Below, piece by piece: positions 8,665 to 15,573 of a DNA stretch of 64,000 nucleotides. The stretch lies in the NCBI GenBank assembly GCA_023229525.1, contig JALNZC010000004.1:90197-154196 (forward strand). The letters are read 5' to 3'. The notes under the pieces were generated by a model, which searched no databases, was not told the DNA's origin, and worked only from the letters and a program-made list of their open reading frames with translations. A program made the translations under genes and the position numbers. Source of the stretch: Bacteroidales bacterium (GTDB taxonomy: Bacteria > Bacteroidota > Bacteroidia > Bacteroidales > FEN-979). Positions within the stretch are counted from its first letter, which is position 1. Every line of letters starts with the position of its first letter.

Positions 8665-11565
8665 CTACCTGCTTACGACCACCGTGTATGAGATCCTGCC
8701 TCCTGACTTGAAATAGAAACTGACAATATAGCTTCCCTGGGTATGTGTTGTAATATCAATGCTGAAATGTTCTTTCAGGAAAGCTTGGTTTGATTCATAA
8801 ACCGCTTTGCCTTCCATATTGACAACCATCACCTTTTGAAGGTCGTGGAGCGCTTCTTTCCTTATGTTTACCTCGAGGATTCCTTTTGTAGGGTTAGGGA
8901 ACAGGTTTATCTTGCTTCTCAAATCATCGTTGATACCTGTCGAGGTAATAAACATACCCACAAGGTTGTGGTTGTCATTAACCGTTAACTCATAAGTTGA
9001 CGAGTCGGAAAGCAGGTTACCGTTTTCATACCAGCCCTTAAAGTCCCATCCTGTTTCGGGTTTTGCCGTCATAGTAGCAATTTGCCCGGGTTGAAAGATA
9101 CCGTCTCCTGCAACATCACCCCCCGTAACCGGGATATCCACAGCATTGACCTGGAAGGTTCCGGGGCTGACATAAAGGTCCGATTCCCAAAGTCCGCGGC
9201 CGTAAGTCGCAGCCCTGATCTTACCCTTCATATATTGGATCTGAAGATCAGTAACCACCACGTTGGGCAGGTTCTTGCTGAAGTTCATCCAGTCGGTTAT
9301 GGAGGTATTCATGAAAAAGACCCCAACATCAGTTCCAATGTACAGGGCTTCATTAGCGCTGTCCTGATACCGGATGCAGTTCACGGGAAGATTAGGCAGG
9401 GTCCCTGAGATATTGGTCCAGTTTGCTCCGCCATCATATGAACGGTAAACTTTTTTTCCTTGCTTGTATCCTCCCATGGAAACGAACAGGGTATCGGGAT
9501 TCTTCGGATGTATCGCGATCCCTGTGATCATGCAGCTGTCAACAGGCAGTCCCGAATTCACTTCAGTCTGGGATGCCCAGCCGTCGGTTGTCCGGTAAAG
9601 GGAATACTGGGGACCAGCATACATTACTTGTGGATTACTGGCTGATATCTCGATGGTCCTAAGCAACGTATCCGAAGCTGGGTCAGGGGCCGGGAAGCTG
9701 GAAATCTTCAGCCAGGTGTTCCCCCTGTCTTCAGATTTATAGATGTTCTGGTATCCTGCATATAATATTTTAGGATCCTTTGGGTGGATGATATAGGGTG
9801 TAACCCAGGCTCCCTTGGGTTTGCCCGGGATGTTTCCTGATATAGTAACCACGTTCTTCCAGGCAGGGTCTGTCGTTCTGGTGATCACACCTTCGGAATA
9901 TGATGCATATTTAATATCAGGGTTCACATAATCGACCAGGCATTGCATACCGTCTCCACCGATGACATCCGGGGCAAGCCAGGTTCCGGCAGAGTCAACT
10001 TGGGAACCGTTGTCCTGGAACCCGCCTATTACGATTTCGGGATTGGTCCAGGAATTCCCGATACGGTAAATTTGCCCTATCTGCATACCCCCGGTTATAT
10101 CTGTCCAGGAGGTGCCTCCGTTTTTGCTGTAATAAATACCTCCGTCATTGCCTTCAAGAAAAGTTCCTGGCTGCAGCGGATGGAATGCAAACCAGTGTTT
10201 GTCGGCATGCACCGTAGGAAACTCAGGTAATTCCGAACTCCAATAGTTCACCAGTCTCCAGGTTTGCCCTGCATCAGCGCTTTTCCATGTATTTACACCA
10301 CCCAGCCAGCGTTCAGAAGAGTTGGAAGGATTGATCAGATAGAAGAGATCGTAAGACCCCTGACCTCCGCAGGGTTCATCATGATTCTGAGGGTCAGGAT
10401 AAGCGTTGAGTAAGTTGTTGCTGCAGTTAGGCAGGACTGTGAAAAACTTGGAGAAGCTGGCCCCGGTATCGGTTGAACGATACATTCCTTCCAACCCACC
10501 TTCGTGATTGGTGCATATGGCTTCCACCAGAGAGGCTAGCTGAGGGGTGACGGAAAGTTTGATCCGGCACGCATAAGTAAAATTGCTGGTTTGCTCCCAG
10601 TTTGTGCCTCCATCGGTCGTGCGGAATATCTGTCCTGAAGTGCTATCCACTTCTTTTGTGGCAGCATATAGAATGGATAGATCACCAGGGTTGAATAGGA
10701 TTTCAGTGAAAAATCCTTCCACCTGCTTGGTCCAGTTGACTCCGGCATCGATGGTCTGGTAGATGCCGTCAGAGGTTGCGGCGTAAAGCATGGATGAATT
10801 GGTGGGATTCATGATCAGCCTGCGGATCAACCCTACATCAGCTACCTTCCAGCTCAATCCTGTGGGATTCCAGGTTACGCCTCCATCGACCGACTTTAAA
10901 ATACCTATGCTTTTCGTATCTCCTTCGGGAGTTGCGTTGATGTCGTGTAAGCTGCCTCCGTCTCCATCACCGGTCGCAATGTACATGATCAGAGGATTGT
11001 TCGGATCAATTACCATATCGCTGACACCGAGCACCGGACTGCTATCGAAATTCGTAGTCCAGCTTTGCCCGTAATCGGTGGTCTTCCATAATCCTCCCGA
11101 AGGAGATCCAACCCAGAAAGTATTCACGTTGGTTGGATGAAAGGCAATACAGTTGATACGCCCCAGTCCGGCATAACCGCTTTTCGTACTGAAAGGCCCC
11201 ATGGGGATCCAGTTCGCTTCCGGCCCGAAAACGGGAGCTTTGGTGTGTGAGGTTGTGTATTTTGCCCATTCCCTCACTACAACATCATTAGACGGGAAAG
11301 CTCCATCACGCCCTACACGCTGTTCCCAGAACCATTCCCACCTGCGGAAGGGTTTGTATCCCAGACCCTTTGTGATTTTGCGGTCCTTCCAGTAGTCATT
11401 GAACTGTTTACGGACCTCGAAAAAGTTCAGCGCCGGTTGTTTGCCTGAAGGTTTGTTCTGTGCCTCTGTTCTGCCTCCGATAAAGATCATGATAAGCAGG
11501 AACAGAATGACCAATACCGGTTTTAGTATGGCCATTTTGAGGCAGTTAATCGATAGCTTTTTCAT
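8665..11565 (-). CDS. Secreted BNR/sortilin-like beta-propeller protein with T9SS sorting domain
   Basis: 966 residues. A signal segment (ILFLLIMIFIGGRTEA) precedes a long region with about ten BNR/Asp-box-type strands: GGLWKTTDYGQSWT, SVDGGVTWNPTG, QTIDAGVNWTKQ, RTTDGGTNWEQT, KSADAGQTWR, YSKNGGTSWTDI, KSEDRGNTWLKI and RSYDGGANWTNI. This is the sortilin/Vps10-like propeller found in secreted Bacteroidota proteins. Residues about 815-880 form a divergent InlB B-repeat (TMTAKPETGWDFKGWYENG). The tail (INLFPNPTKGILEVNI ... GSYIVSFYFKSGG) is a Por-secretion sorting domain. There is no catalytic signature; many such proteins are annotated as glycosyl hydrolase-like without proof. Likely a cell-surface binding protein. 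Confidence 0.87.
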   Translation of the reverse strand: MKKLSINCLKMAILKPVLVILFLLIMIFIGGRTEAQNKPSGKQPALNFFEVRKQFNDYWKDRKITKGLGYKPFRRWEWFWEQRVGRDGAFPSNDVVVREWAKYTTSHTKAPVFGPEANWIPMGPFSTKSGYAGLGRINCIAFHPTNVNTFWVGSPSGGLWKTTDYGQSWTTNFDSSPVLGVSDMVIDPNNPLIMYIATGDGDGGSLHDINATPEGDTKSIGILKSVDGGVTWNPTGLSWKVADVGLIRRLIMNPTNSSMLYAATSDGIYQTIDAGVNWTKQVEGFFTEILFNPGDLSILYAATKEVDSTSGQIFRTTDGGTNWEQTSNFTYACRIKLSVTPQLASLVEAICTNHEGGLEGMYRSTDTGASFSKFFTVLPNCSNNLLNAYPDPQNHDEPCGGQGSYDLFYLINPSNSSERWLGGVNTWKSADAGQTWRLVNYWSSELPEFPTVHADKHWFAFHPLQPGTFLEGNDGGIYYSKNGGTSWTDITGGMQIGQIYRIGNSWTNPEIVIGGFQDNGSQVDSAGTWLAPDVIGGDGMQCLVDYVNPDIKYASYSEGVITRTTDPAWKNVVTISGNIPGKPKGAWVTPYIIHPKDPKILYAGYQNIYKSEDRGNTWLKISSFPAPDPASDTLLRTIEISASNPQVMYAGPQYSLYRTTDGWASQTEVNSGLPVDSCMITGIAIHPKNPDTLFVSMGGYKQGKKVYRSYDGGANWTNISGTLPNLPVNCIRYQDSANEALYIGTDVGVFFMNTSITDWMNFSKNLPNVVVTDLQIQYMKGKIRAATYGRGLWESDLYVSPGTFQVNAVDIPVTGGDVAGDGIFQPGQIATMTAKPETGWDFKGWYENGNLLSDSSTYELTVNDNHNLVGMFITSTGINDDLRSKINLFPNPTKGILEVNIRKEALHDLQKVMVVNMEGKAVYESNQAFLKEHFSIDITTHTQGSYIVSFYFKSGGRISYTVVVSR

Positions 11566-11607
11566 AAAACGATATTTTAATGAGAATGCTTTCTTTTGTG
11601 CACAACA

Positions 11608-12315
11608 TTAATTTCTCACACAGCGGACGTTGTATCCGTCGGTCTTAAGAGAGTAGTTCCTGTATATTTCCGTAAAATCATTGCGGATGTCATACTCCCA
11701 TGCAGTGCTTGTACCGTTGACTGTGGCTGTCCACCAGTACCCATGCCTGTTGATTTGACCAAACCCATTGGTACTCGAATAGCGGTACCCGTCAGGGAAA
11801 GCTGTAAAACCTGAAGAATTTGTAGCGCCGGTATTGGGAGAAAACCAGAGGCCAGTGATGGCTTCCACGGTACCCGTCGATTTAAGTTTTCCACCTGCAA
11901 CTGAATCTCCGCCCAGGTAAGTAATAAGAGTAGCCCATTCTGCATCGGTAGCTACATGCCAGCCTGTTGGCGCCAGTTTTCCGGTATTAACTGCAAACCA
12001 GTTGTACAACGCACCATAAACCGGTTTCCAGGAGGCATCATTATTGTACCAGCAATAAGCCGGAGTTGACAGACTACCCCAGGTACTGTCGGTAACATTT
12101 GGTATTGCCGTCCCATCATTGAATTTTGTCGTTTTCAGGTTCTCAACCATCCACACCTGTGTCCCAATGGTAATGAAATGATACACATTGCCATCGGCAT
12201 CGGTTACAGTGGTTACCGGTTGAGGGTTGTCATCTGAAGATTTCCTGCAGCCAAAGTTTAAAATCATTAATCCTGCTAACAGGAGAAAAATCCAGTTTGT
12301 CGTTCTTGTTTTCAT
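11608..12315 (-). CDS. FISUMP-domain lipoprotein
   Basis: 235 residues with a lipoprotein signal peptide (lipobox LNFGC, Cys about residue 23). The mature part is a single FISUMP domain: DADGNVYHFITIGTQVWM, ENLKTTKFNDG, YCWYNND, YGALYNWFAV, PTGWHVATDAEW, GFTAFPDGYR, YWWTAT and a final VRCVRN. It is the same fold as the C-terminus of the gene at 6778, but its 3' end keeps the base composition of the gene body, so it does not look like a mutagenesis target. It is co-directional with the T9SS gene at 8665, with 42 bases between them, so the two may be co-transcribed. Likely anchored to the membrane as a surface or periplasmic binding protein. Confidence 0.87.
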   Translation of the reverse strand: MKTRTTNWIFLLLAGLMILNFGCRKSSDDNPQPVTTVTDADGNVYHFITIGTQVWMVENLKTTKFNDGTAIPNVTDSTWGSLSTPAYCWYNNDASWKPVYGALYNWFAVNTGKLAPTGWHVATDAEWATLITYLGGDSVAGGKLKSTGTVEAITGLWFSPNTGATNSSGFTAFPDGYRYSSTNGFGQINRHGYWWTATVNGTSTAWEYDIRNDFTEIYRNYSLKTDGYNVRCVRN

Positions 12316-12429
12316 TTGATTGGTTTTAAAAAGTTTTTCTTAAACTTAAATACAGTGAATGCTATAGCCATTGGTTGTATAAAATGCTTTAGAGGGAATT
12401 TAACATCTCAGCATTGCTGAACCTGGCAA

Positions 12430-12437
12430 CAAAAATA
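12430..12437 (-). promoter_or_regulatory. Putative -7 box (TATTTTTG on minus strand)
   Basis: Matches TAnnTTTG about 115 bases upstream of the FISUMP lipoprotein start at 12315. Motif match only. Confidence 0.35.
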
Positions 12438-12558
12438 CAATCCGGGTCCGCATTTGTTGGATAAGGTAACTGCAAATTGTGACAAACCGGAAGGGTATGT
12501 GACGAATTGGAAGAGTATTTTAAAAGTCAGGAATAATTCCCCGGGTTAAATTCGGGAA

Positions 12559-13479
12559 TTATGAGGTATTCTCTGAACCGCTGTCATTCATTTTGATTTC
12601 TTTTCCCCGGGAGTGGTGATGGAGCAGGGATCTGGGAAACTCCCTGGATACCGCAACAGGTTCATCCAGATATTCCAATTCCAACTCGAGCGATCTTGAA
12701 TTTCCGTTAACCTGTTTCACATACTGAAGATTGACTACATTGCAACGGTGACAACGGACGATTGTCGGTCCATCTTTGACCTGTTCATGAAAATGCGAAA
12801 TAGGTATTCGTACCAGCTCCTTTCTTGTTTGACCATCCATACGATAAAAAATGAAGGTATAGTTTTCATTGGAGCGTGCACATATGAAATCCTTTCCTGA
12901 AAAATGAAGCTGTACTGCCCCATTTTTGTTCCTGATGGTAAACTCCTTCATCATGTCTTGTTCGGTAACAACTGGAGGCCGGGTCTGCTGTTTTATGGTT
13001 TCCCTGGTTTTTTGTATCAGCATAATTTTGTCAATGACGAAAGTAAGGAAGAGTACCGGGAACACTCCAACGCTGAAAGTAAATAGTGTAAACGGGATGA
13101 AATCATAATGAGGCAGAATATCTGCACCCGCAGTTCTGGTGTATATCCAATTGAATATATTGACGAGCATCGTATTCCCTAAACAAAGGAATATATATTT
13201 TCCGATGGTGTATCGTTTTGGGTCAAACATCCCAGGGGAAAAAAGTGGGAAAATAAATAACCAAATGGAAATGAACAACATGGTTGCAATCCCGTATATT
13301 GAGATGAAGAGTGTTTTGCTGACCGGTATCTCGCGAAGGCCATATGGTAGAAAGATCCTTAGAAACAGGAAAACAAACAAGCCGAAAGTAAAGGAGATCA
13401 AAAAACGGGCAAAGACAGAGGATGGGAACAGGAAGGGCTTGTTAAGCCAATTGGAAAACAAATGAATCAATTTTTTCAC
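12559..13479 (-). CDS. Membrane-anchored LytTR transcriptional regulator
   Basis: 306 residues. Four hydrophobic segments in residues about 20-160 (FLISFTFGLFVFLFLRIF, LFISIYGIATMLFISIWLF, YIFLCLGNTMLVNIFNW, FTLFTFSVGVFPVLFLTFV) form a membrane half. Residues about 195-290 form a LytTR DNA-binding domain (FICARSNENYTFIFY ... IVRCHRCNVVNLQYV ... LELEY). There is no receiver domain, so signalling must come through the membrane part, as in the LytTR/7TM-like regulators common in Bacteroidota. The ligand and targets are not evident from the sequence. It stands alone, with spacers of about 160-240 bases on both sides. Confidence 0.88.
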   Translation of the reverse strand: MKKLIHLFSNWLNKPFLFPSSVFARFLISFTFGLFVFLFLRIFLPYGLREIPVSKTLFISIYGIATMLFISIWLFIFPLFSPGMFDPKRYTIGKYIFLCLGNTMLVNIFNWIYTRTAGADILPHYDFIPFTLFTFSVGVFPVLFLTFVIDKIMLIQKTRETIKQQTRPPVVTEQDMMKEFTIRNKNGAVQLHFSGKDFICARSNENYTFIFYRMDGQTRKELVRIPISHFHEQVKDGPTIVRCHRCNVVNLQYVKQVNGNSRSLELELEYLDEPVAVSREFPRSLLHHHSRGKEIKMNDSGSENTS

Positions 13480-13639
13480 CTCTCTGATCTCCTTCCTTAA
13501 AGAAATAAAAATAGTGAATAATCAGAAGATAAAACGGGTAATCACTATTATCCCGGGTGCTCTTGGTTAATTCTCAGACCCTGGTATTATTGATAAAATT
13601 TTTATGTATGGAAACGAGAGTGTTCTAAAGTAAATAACC

Positions 13640-14686
13640 CTATTGCAATGTACTCATATCAATTACAAACCTGTACCTCACATCACCCTTAATCATCCGG
13701 TCATAGGCTTGATTGATATACCGGATATCAATGACCTCCACATCCGAGACAATATTGTGAGATGCGCAATAATCCAGCATTTCCTGGGTTTCGGCAATTC
13801 CGCCGATGAGCGATCCCACAAGGCTTCTCCTCCCACCGATCAGGTTCGTGGCATAAACCGGTTCAGGGACAGGTGGTACACCCACACAGATATGTACTCC
13901 GTTGGTGCGGAGTAGTTTCAGATACTTGTTGTAATCGTGCTGAGCTGAGACAGCATCAAAGATAAAATCAAAATAGTTGCTCATTGATTTTACCCTTTCT
14001 TCATCAGTCGTCAGTACGAAATTGTGTGCGCCCAGTCGCTTGGCATCGGCTTCCTTGGATGGTGAAGAGCTCAGCATGGTGACCTCTGCACCAAAAGAGG
14101 AAGCGAATTTAACCGCCATGTGACCGAGCCCTCCGAGACCCAAAATTCCGATCCTGTGACCTTTTCCAACTTTCCAGTGGCGCAATGGTGAGTAGGTCGT
14201 AATTCCAGCACATAGCAAGGGCGCTATTCCTTTCAGATCCTGCTTTCCGGAAATGTTCAATACGAAGTCCTCATCCGCGACGATCCGGTTGGAATACCCT
14301 CCGTAAGTCGGCGTTTTACCGTCCTTTTCGTAGGCATTGTATGTCCAGATCACCCGATCAAGACAATATTGCTCAAGACCCTTACTGCAATTGTCGCATG
14401 TCCCACATGAATCGATCATGCAACCGATCGCAGCCAGATCACCGGTACTGAACCGTTTCACATCTTTTCCCGTTGCTGTAACCCGTCCTACAATCTCATG
14501 ACCGGGAACCATCGGAAAAATAGAACCGCCCCACTCATCTCTTACTTGGTGAACATCAGAATGGCAAACACCGCAAAACAGAATATCAAACTGAACATCA
14601 TGCGGGCCAGGATCACGTCTTTCAAAACTGAAAGGCGCCAAAGCATCGTTTGCTGATATGGCAGCATATCCTTTTACTTTTATCAT
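13640..14686 (-). CDS. Zinc-dependent NAD(P) alcohol dehydrogenase, cinnamyl-alcohol-dehydrogenase type
   Basis: 348 residues, the usual length for the medium-chain dehydrogenase family. Catalytic-zinc motifs are CGVCHSDVH (Cys38) and PGHEIVGRV; the structural zinc site is the run of four cysteines in GTCDNCSKGLEQYC plus CMIDSCG upstream. The Rossmann motif GLGGLGHMA lies at about residue 180, followed by TMLSSSPSKEADAKRLGA, which favours NADP(H). It most resembles YahK/CAD-type aldehyde reductases that reduce a range of aldehydes to alcohols. It stands alone, with a promoter-like site just upstream. The physiological substrate cannot be read from sequence. Confidence 0.92.
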   Translation of the reverse strand: MIKVKGYAAISANDALAPFSFERRDPGPHDVQFDILFCGVCHSDVHQVRDEWGGSIFPMVPGHEIVGRVTATGKDVKRFSTGDLAAIGCMIDSCGTCDNCSKGLEQYCLDRVIWTYNAYEKDGKTPTYGGYSNRIVADEDFVLNISGKQDLKGIAPLLCAGITTYSPLRHWKVGKGHRIGILGLGGLGHMAVKFASSFGAEVTMLSSSPSKEADAKRLGAHNFVLTTDEERVKSMSNYFDFIFDAVSAQHDYNKYLKLLRTNGVHICVGVPPVPEPVYATNLIGGRRSLVGSLIGGIAETQEMLDYCASHNIVSDVEVIDIRYINQAYDRMIKGDVRYRFVIDMSTLQ

Positions 14687-14719
14687 ATTTGTCTAATTTT
14701 AAGGTTCATACTAACGGTA

Positions 14720-14752
14720 CAAAATTAATATCATTCATAGTCTGAAAGCAAA
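14720..14752 (-). promoter_or_regulatory. Putative promoter of the alcohol dehydrogenase (-7 TAATTTTG, -33 TTTG)
   Basis: On the minus strand TAATTTTG (14720-14727) is preceded, 21 bases upstream, by TTTG (14749-14752). Both boxes and their spacing fit the Bacteroidota consensus. The start codon is 33 bases downstream. Confidence 0.55.
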
Positions 14753-14813
14753 TTATAATCCACTTTTGGGGAGATTTTTTTACTGACCGGGTTGCAATAT
14801 GAGCTAACTTTCA

Positions 14814-14832
14814 ATATATATATATATATATA
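14814..14832. repeat. AT dinucleotide run
   Basis: About nine TA repeats inside a 358-base spacer (14687-15044) that otherwise holds the promoter at 14720, a dispersed repeat at 14863-14911 and a REP-like palindrome at 14944-14985. No gene is seen there. Confidence 0.7.
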
Positions 14833-14862
14833 ACGGGCTCCGTTGAATTAATTTTGTAATCA

Positions 14863-14911
14863 ATTGGTATGAACCCCTATACAAGCCCATGATCCCGGTT
14901 CCGACCCAAGA
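14863..14911. repeat. Dispersed spacer repeat (TTGGTATGAACCCC type), copy 1
   Basis: Begins TTGGTATGAACCCC, continues with CAAGCCC and ends with CCGACCC. The same layout recurs at the right edge of the window (63958-64000), there with a CAGGGCAAGCCCTG palindrome. Probably a REP-like family. Confidence 0.4.
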
Positions 14912-14943
14912 GGTGGGAATTTACCCTGAAGACCTCAACCCTT

Positions 14944-14985
14944 ACATCCCTTCTCCTTAAGTAGAAGGGGCCGGGGATGAGGTGA
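14944..14985. repeat. REP-like imperfect palindrome
   Basis: Arms CCCTTCTCCTTAA and GTAGAAGGGG followed by CCGGGGATGAGGTG. It is the reverse-complement layout of the element at 4803-4845. Confidence 0.55.
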
Positions 14986-15044
14986 TTAAATTGATAGCCG
15001 GGTTGCTAACAGTAGATATGCTTCCTTATAATGATGGATTCCGG

Positions 15045-15425
15045 TTAATTGGTCTGCTGTTCACAGTAATCACTCCCACTAATGGTTGACCCGCCATTGA
15101 TGCCTTGGTATGATATTTTCAGGCTTCCGTTTTTTACATTGCCGGTGGCCGTCATCGTCACGTTGGTACTGGTAAGTACAGGCACCGTGATGGTCCAGGG
15201 AAGCTGAGGATTCTCAATAGTGACTGTTCCTGTAATTGTAACATAGCTAAGTGATACAATGGCGCCATCTCCTGTTTGGGTAGCAGAATATTTTACATTC
15301 ATCTCTACCGGGGGCTGGTTTACAGAAGCGCTGAGATTGCAAGTGATCTCTTTGTCCTTTTTACATCCGGGCAAGCTGAATAGTACGATGGATAAGAATA
15401 CGCAGGAAAGAAGAAGTTTTTTCAT
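15045..15425 (-). CDS. Small hypothetical lipoprotein
   Basis: 126 residues. A signal peptide with lipobox (LFSLPGC, Cys about residue 21) is followed by a Lys-rich linker (KKDKE). The body is short and strand-rich, full of Thr and Val (IVSLSYVTITGTVTIENP, TSTNVTMTATGNVKNGSLKI). I recognise no family. Two further cysteines (TCNLS near the N-terminus and DYCEQQ at the C-terminus) could form a disulfide. A membrane-anchored beta-sandwich is likely. A -7 box lies 32 bases upstream of the start. Confidence 0.75.
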   Translation of the reverse strand: MKKLLLSCVFLSIVLFSLPGCKKDKEITCNLSASVNQPPVEMNVKYSATQTGDGAIVSLSYVTITGTVTIENPQLPWTITVPVLTSTNVTMTATGNVKNGSLKISYQGINGGSTISGSDYCEQQTN

Positions 15426-15456
15426 AAAAATGGGGTTATTGGTATTAAAAATTTAT

Positions 15457-15464
15457 CAAATCTA
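15457..15464 (-). promoter_or_regulatory. Putative -7 box (TAGATTTG on minus strand)
   Basis: Matches TAnnTTTG 32 bases upstream of the lipoprotein start at 15425. Confidence 0.4.
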
Positions 15465-15573
15465 AAAAGAAATACCGTCTTATAAAAATTTGAAGTGTTT
15501 CTACGAGATCTGGGAAGGAGATGATAATGAAGAACCGGTAATGATCCGGATACAAAAACCCTGCGGTATTTTA

